Shown: positions 23,455-31,860 of the stretch, in pieces
Numbering within the stretch: position 1 is the stretch's first letter
How the letters are laid out: every line of letters starts with the position of its first letter
Assembly: GCA_905193765.1 (NCBI GenBank)
Contig: CAJJPZ010000007.1
Span: 1-33,560 of the forward strand
Origin: an uncultured Eubacterium sp.
Lineage (GTDB): Bacteria; Bacillota; Clostridia; Peptostreptococcales; Anaerovoracaceae
Length of the DNA: 33,560 nucleotides
Direction: 5' to 3'
Position numbers and translations under genes: made by a program
The notes under the pieces: model-generated
What the model was told of the DNA's origin: nothing
The model's input: only the letters and a program-made list of their open reading frames with translations
Database searches by the model: none

Positions 23455-24693
23455 TCATATGTCTTTTCTCATTTGCCCGAATGCGTATTTCGTGATATTA
23501 CTGGCGTTTATTATTCCTGCCATCCGGCTGCCGTCCATGACAGGGGCTTTCTTGATGTGATTTTCCGCAAGTATCTGGCATACTTTGCCAATGTCGGCTC
23601 CCAGACTGACTGTTATCACACGCTTGCGGGCTATATCACTGACTTTTCGTGTCATCAGTTCCCGGAGTCTGTCATCGAACCCAATCTCTATCAGCGATGA
23701 CGGATTGACGTAAAGCGGGTGCTCCGACGCCAGAAATCTGAGTATGTCTCCGTCCGAGATGAATCCTATGGGTGTTCCTTCATCGCTGACCACCGGCACG
23801 CCGCTGACGCCTTTCTCTGTTATAAGTCTGAGGACGTCTTCCAGACTTGCATTCCCTCTGACGGTGTACACGTCTGTCTTCATTATATCTGCAAGAATGC
23901 CACTGTCTCCCATGGCCGATCCTGATACAGTCTCTCCGAAATGCAGACGGCGGTCTCTGACTTCTCCGAGCAGGCGTGTTATGAGCTTCAGTTCCACGCC
24001 TACCAGCACAGCCGCTATGACTGTCCCGATACCTACGCTGCCAAGCGAATGCAGCAGTATGAGGCACGTTATCAGTGATATCACCACCATGCTTATATCG
24101 AACAGCAGCTTTATCGTGGAAAACTGCTTTTTCGTCACATCGGCTACGGCAAGCATGACTCCCTCGCCTGCCAGCGGTATGATATCAGCCGGTACATAAA
24201 AGAACAGCCCCACTGCCACCAGCAATGTACTTATCAGTAACATCCCCAGCTGGATCGCTATATTGTGGGGATCCGGCAGGAACGACATGAGATAGTTGGA
24301 AAATGTGGTGAAATATCCGAACATGATCCCTACCGGTACCTGCAGCAGATTCCTGAGCCTGAACCTGCGCCGCAGCAGTATGATCTGTATGGCCACCAGT
24401 GCTGCATGGAAAAGTATCGTTGCCTTTCCCATCTCGATCCCCCATACACATGTCATGGTATATGGTATAGAGCTTACAGGGGACACTCCCAGATCGGACT
24501 TGACGGAGATACCTATACCCAGTGTCATGATGAACAGCCCTGTTATGTATACAGGTACGCGTACCGCCATATTGTTCCCTGCCCGGTGATGGGGCTCTGT
24601 ACGTTTCCCGGATACGTTCCTGCTTTTTTCCGTGTTGTTTTTTTCTGATGTCTTTCCTGATATCCGTTCTGATGTGACGACTTCTTTTTTCAA
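23455..24693 (-). CDS. YczE/YitT-like membrane protein with two C-terminal CBS domains, TTG start
   Basis: This 412-residue protein has a hydrophilic N-terminus (1-40), about five membrane helices (45-230) beginning VPVYITGLFIMTLGIGISVKSDLGVSPVSSIPYT, a signature of the YczE/YitT-like family, and a pair of CBS modules (about 265-412). CBS 1 is ADIMKTDVYTVRGNASLEDV; CBS 2 begins RELMTRKVSDIARKRVITV. CBS pairs usually bind adenine nucleotides and gate the attached domain, so nucleotide-controlled transport is plausible; the substrate is unknown. The frame begins with TTG at 24693, 5 nt after AGGAGG, and no ATG fits as well. It starts 25 nt after the MarR gene stop, in one operon. Confidence 0.82.
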   Translation of the reverse strand: MKKEVVTSERISGKTSEKNNTEKSRNVSGKRTEPHHRAGNNMAVRVPVYITGLFIMTLGIGISVKSDLGVSPVSSIPYTMTCVWGIEMGKATILFHAALVAIQIILLRRRFRLRNLLQVPVGIMFGYFTTFSNYLMSFLPDPHNIAIQLGMLLISTLLVAVGLFFYVPADIIPLAGEGVMLAVADVTKKQFSTIKLLFDISMVVISLITCLILLHSLGSVGIGTVIAAVLVGVELKLITRLLGEVRDRRLHFGETVSGSAMGDSGILADIMKTDVYTVRGNASLEDVLRLITEKGVSGVPVVSDEGTPIGFISDGDILRFLASEHPLYVNPSSLIEIGFDDRLRELMTRKVSDIARKRVITVSLGADIGKVCQILAENHIKKAPVMDGSRMAGIINASNITKYAFGQMRKDI

Positions 24694-24718
24694 TTTTTCC
24701 TCCTGCTTTCTTTCTCCA

Positions 24719-25150
24719 TTACTTCCTGTCCTGCAGATTGGCCACCATCCTTGCGGTGATCATCTTCCAGATCTCGATCTCTTTCCTGTCCAGCCCGCCG
24801 GTTATCTGACTCTCTATCCTGTCCAGTTCACTGTCCAGCATCTGTTTGTATCTCTTCGCCTCTGCGCTTACGATTATCCTCTTGCGCCGTCCGTCCGAAG
24901 CACAAGCCTCTCTGCTCAGAAGACCGCCTGCCTCCATGGACTTCAGCAGCTCGGTAGCGCTGGATGGTCTCAGGCCGAACTCGTCCTCCACATCTTTCTG
25001 GAATACATCCTCGTCTCCGTGATCCAGTATGAAATGGAGCACTTTGCCCTGTGTACTGCTGAAAGGCAGATCCAGCTCCATATTTTCGAACCTCCTCCGC
25101 TGCCTGTTGGCCAGTACGTTGATATATCTGTACACTGTTTTCTCCGGCAT
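24719..25150 (-). CDS. MarR-family transcriptional regulator upstream of the CBS membrane protein
   Basis: This is a 143-residue winged-helix regulator. The recognition region is FQKDVEDEFGLRPSSATELLKSMEAGGLLSREACASDGRRKRIIVS (HTH, then the wing with the D-G-R-R motif). Flanking helices form the dimer interface, as in MarR proteins. The ATG at 25150 has GAAGGAG upstream; an in-frame ATG at 25264 would cross the promoter and is rejected. The promoter contains a clear inverted repeat, so autoregulation and control of the downstream membrane protein are likely. The inducer is unknown. Confidence 0.9.
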   Translation of the reverse strand: MPEKTVYRYINVLANRQRRRFENMELDLPFSSTQGKVLHFILDHGDEDVFQKDVEDEFGLRPSSATELLKSMEAGGLLSREACASDGRRKRIIVSAEAKRYKQMLDSELDRIESQITGGLDRKEIEIWKMITARMVANLQDRK

Positions 25151-25171
25151 ATCAGTCTCCTTCGCTGCAAT

Positions 25172-25222
25172 AATACTTAGCTTCCTAACTATTATTATAT
25201 CCCTGCCGTCTGCAGTTGTAAA
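25172..25222 (-). promoter_or_regulatory. Promoter and MarR-type operator of the CBS membrane-protein operon
   Basis: On the minus strand TTTACA (25217-25222) and a perfect TATAAT (25194-25199) are 17 nt apart. Directly downstream of the -10 box is an inverted repeat, AATAGTTAG-N4-CTAAGTATT (25172-25193), with arms matching at 8 of 9 positions. This is the size and position expected for a MarR operator. Confidence 0.7.
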
Positions 25223-25246
25223 GTGCCGGCAGCTTTTTTCAGGTAC

Positions 25247-25313
25247 GAAAAAAGAAGCTGTCACAGATCGCTTGCACAGCCCGACTGTGTGTGCTGTATC
25301 ATCTGTTTCAGCT
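25247..25313 (-). terminator. Terminator of the small lipoprotein gene
   Basis: Nested helices AGCT/AGCT (25256, 25310), ACAGAT/ATCTGT (25263, 25301) and GCACA/TGTGC (25274, 25290) form a long stem. On the minus strand it is followed by six U residues (plus-strand A run at 25248-25253). It lies 49 nt past the lipoprotein stop codon and just upstream of the MarR promoter. Confidence 0.75.
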
Positions 25314-25361
25314 TCCCCTCTTCATGCTGTATTCTTTTATGTCTTTGTCAGATATCCGTCA

Positions 25362-25535
25362 TCAGATATCTACTGTCCAGTCTCCGTTGTGGTCCTGCCG
25401 GAAATTCCATTTTGCAGTCCCGTAGTTCAGCGCCTTGCGCTCTTCTTCCTTCGCTTTTGTCTGCATCTTCCATCCGCATCCCACTGCACTGAATACACAT
25501 GCAGTCGTGAAGAATAATGCGATCATTTTTTTCAT
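25362..25535 (-). CDS. Small lipoprotein of 57 residues, function unknown
   Basis: The protein begins MKKMIALFFTTACVFSAVGC, a signal peptide with lipobox S-A-V-G-C and lipidated C20. A short charged mature part of 37 residues follows, ending HNGDWTVDI. I do not recognise a family. The ATG at 25535 has GGAGG 6 nt upstream; an adjacent ATG at 25538 is too close to it. The gene has its own terminator and a 5' region with a 70-nt stem, so it looks like a real independent unit rather than a shadow frame. Charged residues and aromatic residues dominate the mature part. Its role could be in the envelope, but nothing further can be said. Confidence 0.7.
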   Translation of the reverse strand: MKKMIALFFTTACVFSAVGCGWKMQTKAKEEERKALNYGTAKWNFRQDHNGDWTVDI

Positions 25536-25606
25536 CATGAACCTCCGTTCTGTTGTTTCTGCCATTACTGTCTGTATGGCATTCTGTCATCCGACGTACC
25601 CCCTTG

Positions 25607-25676
25607 CTGTAAGATCTGCGCCGGATATCTTCGATTCACTGGAGGCATTTCTCGATCACCGGTCACGCTCTTACAG
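25607..25676 (-). other. Structured 5' leader element upstream of the small lipoprotein
   Basis: CTGTAAGA (25607-25614) and TCTTACAG (25669-25676) form a perfect 8-bp closing helix. GCG/CGC (25618, 25666) and CCGG/CCGG (25621, 25659) extend it inward across a 3-nt bulge on each side. A second small hairpin, TGCCAT/ATGGCA (25560, 25576), lies nearer the gene. I do not recognise a known riboswitch class. The remaining part of the 25536-25787 gap is AT-rich with no gene. Confidence 0.45.
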
Positions 25677-25787
25677 TTCCTGATACACTATTAAAACATA
25701 CGAATGTGAAGATTGTTACATAAAATTCAAAAAACTTTCTAAAAATCACAGCAAAATCATTGTTTTTTTGTTGTATTTCTGTCCCGA

Positions 25788-26402
25788 TCATTTCTGAGCC
25801 TGCAGATCGAGAAGTTCTTTCACTGCGGAAGCTGACTTTCCGAAGGACTTTATATCCTTTCCCGTGGACTCCGCTGCACCTGATTTGTCCAGCGAAACAC
25901 TTACTGATTCGTCGGTGGCTTTAGTCTTGTCCCCGGTCTGATCGCCGGTCACAGGATAATTCCATACCACCTTGTTCGCATTTGTGATAAGCGCCAGCAT
26001 CTGTTCACCACAGTCCATCATCACTGCATCGAAGGCTTCCCGGTCTTCTGCTTTAACTGTCTCACTTATATCAACGGTCAGTACATAGTTTTTCCCGGAC
26101 TGGTCCACTGTCACTTTATATTTGCCGACAGAGGATTCAAGTCCCATAGTCTCCAGCAGCTTCGCAACAGCCGCACTGTCTCCGGCATCGCTGACGAGAT
26201 TTTTGTAGAGCTCATCCGCATGAGCCTGGGTGTCGTCTGCCGCTACGCTTTCCATCGGTGTACCCGATGTTCCGGCTGCCGACGCGCTGCCGCTGCCGGA
26301 TCTCATGGTCGTAAAAATCGTTATCCCGGCTGCCACCACTGCAACACTCAGGAATATCAGCACCGCCTGAAGTATCCTCTTGTTTTTCAGACTTTTTTCC
26401 AT
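25788..26402 (-). CDS. Membrane-anchored extracytoplasmic protein, DUF4825-like
   Basis: This roughly 204-residue protein has one N-terminal helix (ILQAVLIFLSVAVVAAGITIF), a Ser/Gly/Ala linker and an outer domain. The outer domain segments ELYKNLVSDAGDSAAVAKLLE, YVLTVDISETV and LALITNANKVVWNYP resemble, from memory, DUF4825 proteins (a Y-x-G-D-N-S-x-V motif and a final L-I-x-N-x-x-x-V). Here the tyrosine-glycine part is degenerate, so the assignment is tentative. The start is ambiguous: ATG at 26402 lies 11 nt after GAGGG, while GTG at 26414 is nearly on top of the ribosome site. It follows the exporter operon after a hairpin and is probably transcribed separately. Confidence 0.65.
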   Translation of the reverse strand: MEKSLKNKRILQAVLIFLSVAVVAAGITIFTTMRSGSGSASAAGTSGTPMESVAADDTQAHADELYKNLVSDAGDSAAVAKLLETMGLESSVGKYKVTVDQSGKNYVLTVDISETVKAEDREAFDAVMMDCGEQMLALITNANKVVWNYPVTGDQTGDKTKATDESVSVSLDKSGAAESTGKDIKSFGKSASAVKELLDLQAQK

Positions 26403-26544
26403 TTCGAATATCACCCTCTCCTGCTGTTCCCGGCGCCTGTATGCACCGGCGTTTCTGAATACATAATGTATACCACCTTTATATGTAGAACTCGTGTCGA
26501 TTCTGAGTCCATACAGGGAAACATGATATCAATCCACATGCAGA

Positions 26545-26586
26545 AACACCGCAGAGCACTGCAACATGCGGCTTTGCGGCGTTTTT
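26545..26586. terminator. Hairpin between the ABC exporter and the DUF4825-like gene
   Basis: AACACCGCA (26545-26553) pairs with TGCGGCGTT (26575-26583) with one G-U pair. The plus strand continues in T residues to 26586; on the minus strand the left arm gives GTTTC. It lies about 70 nt beyond the exporter stop codon and could end that operon. Confidence 0.5.
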
Positions 26587-26654
26587 TGAATCTTTTGTTT
26601 CTTTGTGTATGTTTTCACAGATGTCTGCTATCCGGTGTGCCCGGAATGCAGATG

Positions 26655-28520
26655 TTATTCCTGATCTGCGAACTGGCTGTTGTAGAGTTTCTCATAGAAC
26701 CCCTGCTGTGCCAGCAGACTTTCGTGGGTGCCCTGCTCTATTATATCACCGTGGTTCATGACCAGTATGTGATCTGCATCCTTTATCGTAGACAGACGAT
26801 GAGCGATGATAAAACTGGTCCTGTCTTTCATCAGGTTGGCCATGGCGTTCTGTATCTGCTGTTCTGTCCTTGTATCTACAGAGCTTGTGGCTTCGTCCAG
26901 TATCAGTACCGGCGCATATGCCAGAAAGGCTCTCGCTATGGTCAGCAGCTGCTTCTGCCCCTGGGAGATGTTCGTTGCTTCTTCGTTTATCTCCATGTCA
27001 TATCCCTTAGGCTGCGTCTTGATGAAGTGGTCTATGTGGGCCGCCTTTGCAGCTCTTTCCACATCCTCGTCGGTGGCATCGGGACTGCCGTACCTGATAT
27101 TCTCCCTGATGGTGCCACTGTTGAGCCATGTGTCCTGCAGCACCATTCCGAACATATGTCTCAGATCCTGTCTCGAAAAATCTCTGATGTCGTGTCCGTC
27201 TATGGATATGCTGCCGCCGTTGAGTTCGTAGAATCTCATCAGCAGTTTGACGATGGTGGTCTTGCCTGCGCCTGTCGGTCCGACGATGGCTACACGCTGT
27301 CCCGGCTCTGCCTTGAATGTGAAATCGTTTATCACCGGTTCGTCTGCATTGTATCCGAAGGACACATGATCGAATGCCACCTCACCTTTCACTCCTCCCG
27401 CCGGAAGTGCGAACTTCGAAGCTGCGTCGATATCTGTCTCCTCTTCCTCATCGATGAGTTCGAAGATCCTCTCAGCCGCTGCAGCTGTGGACTGGAGCTG
27501 GTTGGCTACATTTGCCACCTGGGATATCGGCTGGTTGAAGTTCCTGACGTACTGTATGAATGCCTGTATATCACCGATGGATATCCTGCCGTTGATGGCG
27601 AAGTATCCGCCCAGCAGGCAGACTGCCACATACGCCAGATTGCCGATGAAGTTGGTTATCGGCATCATCATGCCTGAGAAGAACTGCGATTTCCACGCCG
27701 CTTCACAGAGCTTGTCGTTGTACTCGCAGAAAGTCTCCTCGGACTTTTCCTCTCTATTGAAGGCCTTCACGATGTCGTGTCCTGTGTACATTTCCTCCAC
27801 GTGACCGTTGACAGATCCAAGGTATTTCTGCTGATCCTTGAAGTATCCCTGGGACTTCGAGACTACCAGCCTGATAACTATCATGGAAAGCGGCAGCACC
27901 AGGACAGCCATCAGTGTCATGAGTACGCTGATCCTCAGCATCATTATCAGTATGCCGATTATCGTCGTTATGCTGGTTATCATCTGTGTCAGACTGACGG
28001 AAAGTGTCTGATTCACTGTTTCTATATCGTTTATCATCCTGCTCTGTATCTCGCCGTGGGTGACGCGGTCGAAATATTTCAGCGGCAGTCTGTCTACTTT
28101 CACCGACATCCTGTCACGGAACACGTAGATTACTTTCTGTGACACGTCGGCCATCATCAGTCCCTGTGCAAAGCTGAACAGCAGGCTCAGTCCGTATAGT
28201 CCCAGCAGCAGGATAAGTATCTTCGCCAGCCCCTCGAAATCTATACCGGTACCGCCCATCAGGCCCTCCACGACCTTGTCAGTTGCGTCGCCAAGTATCG
28301 TCGGCGATATTATGTTGAACACCGTGCTGGCTATGGCGAATATGAACACTGCCGCCAGCTTGAACTTGTGAGGCGCCAGATATTTAAGCAGTGTCTTCAT
28401 GGTGCCTTTGAAATCCTTGGCTTTCTCACCGGGCATCATTTTTGCTCCGGGACCTCCCGGCCCGTGGCCTTTCTTCCTTCCGATGTTCGGCTGCCTTGAT
28501 TTTGCATTGTTATCAGCCAT
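26655..28520 (-). CDS. ABC exporter half-transporter, catalytic-site subunit (YfiC-like)
   Basis: This is a 621-residue fused membrane-ATPase protein. A Gly/Lys-rich N-terminal extension (about 1-45) precedes six helices (60-340). The ATPase has Walker A GPTGAGKTT near 400, Walker B VLILDEATSSVD with the catalytic Glu, and H-loop IIAHRLS. The signature is NISQGQKQ rather than LSGGQ. The partner subunit shows the opposite pattern, so the two form a heterodimer with one normal and one degenerate site. Its ATG shares a base with the partner stop (TAATG), so translation is coupled. Likely exports drugs, lipids or peptides; the substrate is unknown. Confidence 0.93.
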   Translation of the reverse strand: MADNNAKSRQPNIGRKKGHGPGGPGAKMMPGEKAKDFKGTMKTLLKYLAPHKFKLAAVFIFAIASTVFNIISPTILGDATDKVVEGLMGGTGIDFEGLAKILILLLGLYGLSLLFSFAQGLMMADVSQKVIYVFRDRMSVKVDRLPLKYFDRVTHGEIQSRMINDIETVNQTLSVSLTQMITSITTIIGILIMMLRISVLMTLMAVLVLPLSMIVIRLVVSKSQGYFKDQQKYLGSVNGHVEEMYTGHDIVKAFNREEKSEETFCEYNDKLCEAAWKSQFFSGMMMPITNFIGNLAYVAVCLLGGYFAINGRISIGDIQAFIQYVRNFNQPISQVANVANQLQSTAAAAERIFELIDEEEETDIDAASKFALPAGGVKGEVAFDHVSFGYNADEPVINDFTFKAEPGQRVAIVGPTGAGKTTIVKLLMRFYELNGGSISIDGHDIRDFSRQDLRHMFGMVLQDTWLNSGTIRENIRYGSPDATDEDVERAAKAAHIDHFIKTQPKGYDMEINEEATNISQGQKQLLTIARAFLAYAPVLILDEATSSVDTRTEQQIQNAMANLMKDRTSFIIAHRLSTIKDADHILVMNHGDIIEQGTHESLLAQQGFYEKLYNSQFADQE

Positions 28521-30259
28521 TATGCACGCCCCCTTTCCTGTTCTTTCTCACTGAGCTGCGAAAGCGTTATCTCCTTGTAAACGCTGCAGTTTGCAAGAAG
28601 CTCTTCATGAGTTCCCCTGCCTGCGATGCGGCCTTCCTCAAGAACAATGATCTGATCTGCATCGATTATCGTATTTATACGCTGGGCCACTATGATTATC
28701 GTGCTGTCGCCCACTTTTTCCGACAGAGCCTCACGCAGCGCCTTGTCCGTCCTGAAGTCCAGCGCCGAGAAGCTGTCGTCGAAGATGTATACCTTCGGCT
28801 TTTTCACCAGCGCTCTCGCTATGGAAAGTCTCTGCTTCTGACCTCCCGATACGTTTGTACCTCCCTGGGAAACCTCCTCGTCGAAACCGTTTTCCTTCTC
28901 GCTGATGAATTCCATCGCCTGTGCAGTCTCCGCTGCATCGGTCATTTCCGCCAGGGTAGCGTCTTCCCTGCCGTACTGCAGGTTGGTGCCTATAGTCCCG
29001 GAGAACAGCAGTCCCTTCTGCGGCACATATCCGATGTTCTCTCTGAGGTCGTGCTGCTTCATGTCTCTGACGTCAATGCCGTCCAGGGTTATCGACCCTT
29101 CCGTCACATCGTAGAATCTCGGTATCAGGCTTATCAGGGTAGATTTGCCGCATCCCGTACCGCCTATGATGGCAGTGGTCTTTCCCGGTTCCGCAGTGAA
29201 ACTGATATCGTCCAGCGTCTTTTCTTCTGCGTCAGGATATGCAAAGGAAACGTCTCTGAACTCCACTCTGCCCTTTGCATCTGCAAGTGTCACCGTCTGT
29301 TCTCTGTCTCTGACTGTCGGCTCTACATCCAGCACAGCGCCTATCCTCTGGGCCGATACGAAAGCTCTCGGTATCATGATGAACATCATGGTTATGAAAA
29401 GGAAAGACATTATTACATGCATCGCATACTGCAGATAAGCCAGCATATCCCCTATCATAAGGCTGCCGTCGTCTATCAGATGAGCGCCTGCCCATACGAT
29501 GAGGATGCTGACTCCGTTCATGACGAACATCAGCGACGGCATCATGAATGACATTGCCTTGTTGACGAACAGGTTTATCTTCGTCAGATCCCTGTTGGCA
29601 ATGTCGAAGCGTTTTTCTTCGTTTTTCTCTGTGGTAAACGCCCTGATGACCAGTATCCCGGAAAGTCTTTCCTTCATGATCAGATTGAGTCTGTCCAGCT
29701 TGTTCTGCAGCACCTTGAACTTAGGCAGCACCATGAAGAACATCATGACCATTATGACCACGATGACCAGCAGCGCCACGCCTACGGTCCATGACAGCGA
29801 AACGCTTGTGTTCAGCGCTCTGATGATGGCTCCTATGCCCATTATCGGTGCAAAGCATGCCAGTCTCAGGGTCAGCACCGTTGTCTGCTGCACCATCTGC
29901 ACGTCGTTAGTGGATCTTGTTATCAGCGATGCTGTGGAGAACTGCTCCAGTTCCGCTGCTGAAAACGATGTGACTTTCTCGAAAAGTGATTTTCTGATAT
30001 CCCTCGACGACTGAGCAGCAACTCTGGCAGCCAGCATGCTGCCCAGCACTGCACATACGGCTGTAGCTGCCGCTATGCCGATCATGATAAGGCCTGTCTT
30101 TCTGATGTAATCCATGTCACCTTTGACGATACCGTCGTTTATGATATCCGACATGTATCCCGGCAGCGCCAGCTCGCACATGGCCTGTCCGAAAAGGAAC
30201 AGCAGTATCAGTATTATCACGGGGATATATCGCTTGTAGTACTTCAGTGTTGTCTTCAC
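28520..30259 (-). CDS. ABC exporter half-transporter, degenerate-site subunit (YfiB-like)
   Basis: This is a 579-residue type IV ABC exporter half. Six helices (15-300) are followed by the ATPase with Walker A GGTGCGKST, a canonical signature NVSGGQKQRLSIARAL, Walker B VYIFDDSFSALD in which Asp replaces the catalytic Glu, and IIIVAQRIN where Gln replaces the H-loop His. This is the asymmetric pattern of heterodimeric exporters such as BmrC/D and TM287/288: this subunit gives the degenerate nucleotide site and the normal signature for the active one. The gene overlaps the MarR gene by 4 nt and the partner gene by one base. Confidence 0.93.
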   Translation of the reverse strand: MKTTLKYYKRYIPVIILILLFLFGQAMCELALPGYMSDIINDGIVKGDMDYIRKTGLIMIGIAAATAVCAVLGSMLAARVAAQSSRDIRKSLFEKVTSFSAAELEQFSTASLITRSTNDVQMVQQTTVLTLRLACFAPIMGIGAIIRALNTSVSLSWTVGVALLVIVVIMVMMFFMVLPKFKVLQNKLDRLNLIMKERLSGILVIRAFTTEKNEEKRFDIANRDLTKINLFVNKAMSFMMPSLMFVMNGVSILIVWAGAHLIDDGSLMIGDMLAYLQYAMHVIMSFLFITMMFIMIPRAFVSAQRIGAVLDVEPTVRDREQTVTLADAKGRVEFRDVSFAYPDAEEKTLDDISFTAEPGKTTAIIGGTGCGKSTLISLIPRFYDVTEGSITLDGIDVRDMKQHDLRENIGYVPQKGLLFSGTIGTNLQYGREDATLAEMTDAAETAQAMEFISEKENGFDEEVSQGGTNVSGGQKQRLSIARALVKKPKVYIFDDSFSALDFRTDKALREALSEKVGDSTIIIVAQRINTIIDADQIIVLEEGRIAGRGTHEELLANCSVYKEITLSQLSEKEQERGRA

Positions 30260-30708
30260 TTGTTATCATCTCCCTCCATCAGTTTGCTTATATTCTCTGT
30301 TATCTTTGACAGTGTCTTTGCAAACGCCTTCATTTCGTCCACCGATATACCGGCAGTTATCATTTTTTCCACACGCTTCGACTCTTCTCTGCCCTCATTA
30401 CATATCATGCAGGCTTTGTCCGTGACGTACAGGCAGTACGCCCGCTTGTCTTCCGGGTTCTGCTCTCTGCGCAGGAACCCTTTGGCCGTCATGTCCTTGA
30501 TGCCCTTGGCAACAGCGCCTTTGTCTATCATCAGAAAACTGGCTATGTCCTCCTGGGAAACGCCGGGGTTCTCGAACACGAACCGCAGATAGCCCATCTG
30601 CTGGCTGGAGAGTCCGAACTCCCGCATTGCTCTGTCATGCATCATCCTGCCGTGCCTGTAGATTATGGAAAAGTTGCTGTGTATGGACATCGGATCTTTT
30701 CCTTTCAT
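30256..30708 (-). CDS. MarR-family regulator of the ABC exporter operon
   Basis: This is a 150-residue MarR protein. The HTH is SQEDIASFLMIDKGAVAKGIKDMTAKGFLRREQNPEDKRAYCLYVT (about 55-100), with the wing D-K-R-A-Y. C-terminal helices carry C115 and C118 in DKACMICNEG, which could be redox-sensitive, though this is only a suggestion. AGGAGG lies 6 nt before the ATG. It is first in a three-gene operon with overlapping starts, downstream of a consensus promoter framed by two operator copies, so it almost certainly represses itself and the exporter until a ligand, probably an exported toxic compound, binds. Confidence 0.92.
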   Translation of the reverse strand: MKGKDPMSIHSNFSIIYRHGRMMHDRAMREFGLSSQQMGYLRFVFENPGVSQEDIASFLMIDKGAVAKGIKDMTAKGFLRREQNPEDKRAYCLYVTDKACMICNEGREESKRVEKMITAGISVDEMKAFAKTLSKITENISKLMEGDDNK

Positions 30709-30803
30709 ATTTTCCTCCTGTTTGTGTTGTCGTTTTCCTTCATGAGTTCAAAACTGCCCGGAGCTTCCGCTGTACACTACGTCCCCCGGAGATCCATGCA
30801 GAA

Positions 30804-30857
30804 AAGTTGACTTGACCACTATTATATGGCTGTGATTTTTAGTTGTCAAGTCAACTA
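30804..30857 (-). promoter_or_regulatory. Consensus promoter with two MarR operator copies
   Basis: On the minus strand a perfect TTGACA (30844-30849) and a perfect TATAAT (30821-30826) are 17 nt apart. The 18-bp site TAGTTGACTTGACAACTA overlaps the -35 box (30840-30857), with 6-bp palindromic arms. A second copy with two mismatches (30804-30821) covers the start-site side of the -10 box. Their centres are 36 bp apart. Each also contains a TTGAC direct repeat. Confidence 0.8.
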
Positions 30858-30944
30858 TTTATTCTTCACATAAACTCCATATGTCCGCTTTCAGGTCGCC
30901 CGGACTCAGCTCCGGTGTTCATGCATCATGCCGCTTCACTGCCA

Positions 30945-31826
30945 TCAGTCGCTTTCCACAATGAACTCATCACACAGGCTGCTGAGCACCCGTCTGTTGG
31001 CGCTGCTCAGCGGTCCCAGCGGCAGTCTGCATCCGCCGGTTCCCATGCCTGCCATTTCCATGAAGGACTTCACCGGCACAGGGTTCGTCTCGCAGAACAG
31101 TGCATTGATGAGGTTCAGGTATTTCAGCTGTATCTTCTTCGCAGCTTCCGTATCACCTGACAGATACGCCGATGTCATCTCATGTACTTTCCCCGGCATT
31201 ATGTTCGCCCATACCGAAACGGCACCCATTCCGCCCATTGACATTATGGCGATGGTTATGTCGTCGTTGCCGGAATATATGCAAAAGTCATCGCCTGCGA
31301 ATTTTGAGATCTTTGCCACATAGGACATATCCCCGCTGGCTTCCTTGATGCCGGCAATATTGGGATGCTTCGAGAGTTCGCATACAGTCTCCGCATCTAT
31401 GCATATACCTGTCCGGGCAGGGACATTATAGATGTACACAGGTATGCCGACTGCGTCCGCCGTCCTTGTAAAATGCTCTTTCATGCCACTTTTGTTCGGC
31501 TTGTTGTAGTATGGAGTTATCACCAGCAGCGCATCGGCACCCATCTTCTCGTATCTGATGCTTTTAGCTATGGTTTTTTCCGTATTGTTGCAGCCGCTGT
31601 TTGCGATTATCGGCACCCTGCCTCTGCTTTCCGCCACTGCAGTCCGCACGATCGCATCCTGTTCCTCCTCGCTGAGAGCCGGAGTCTCCCCGGTGGTCCC
31701 AAGCACCAGTATCGCATCAGTGCCTTCGTCTATATGCCAGTTTATCAGTTCCCGCAGTCTGCTGTGGTCTACGCTGCCCGCTTCATCAAAAGGCGTTACG
31801 AGAGCCACTATCGATCCTTTTATCAT
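30945..31826 (-). CDS. dapA: 4-hydroxy-tetrahydrodipicolinate synthase
   Basis: This 293-residue (beta/alpha)8 class I aldolase condenses pyruvate with aspartate semialdehyde on the way to lysine and diaminopimelate. From the chosen start, K161 (AGIKEASGD) is the Schiff-base lysine, Y133 and T44/Y107 form the proton relay, and R138 (VPARTG) binds the carboxylate, all at the E. coli positions. GGAGG precedes the ATG at 31826; an in-frame ATG at 31847 lies in front of that site. It appears to be a single-gene unit. dapA homologues can also be N-acetylneuraminate lyases or other aldolases, but GTTGE, PYYNKP and the R138 context favour DapA. Confidence 0.94.
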   Translation of the reverse strand: MIKGSIVALVTPFDEAGSVDHSRLRELINWHIDEGTDAILVLGTTGETPALSEEEQDAIVRTAVAESRGRVPIIANSGCNNTEKTIAKSIRYEKMGADALLVITPYYNKPNKSGMKEHFTRTADAVGIPVYIYNVPARTGICIDAETVCELSKHPNIAGIKEASGDMSYVAKISKFAGDDFCIYSGNDDITIAIMSMGGMGAVSVWANIMPGKVHEMTSAYLSGDTEAAKKIQLKYLNLINALFCETNPVPVKSFMEMAGMGTGGCRLPLGPLSSANRRVLSSLCDEFIVESD

Positions 31827-31860
31827 TATGTCCTCCTTGTCTCCCATTTATTATTTCCGG

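Noticed and set aside
26220..27677. Plus-strand open frame of 485 residues across the DUF4825-like and ABC genes.
   Set aside because: It spans two well-supported minus-strand genes and the hairpin between them, and shows no family motif.
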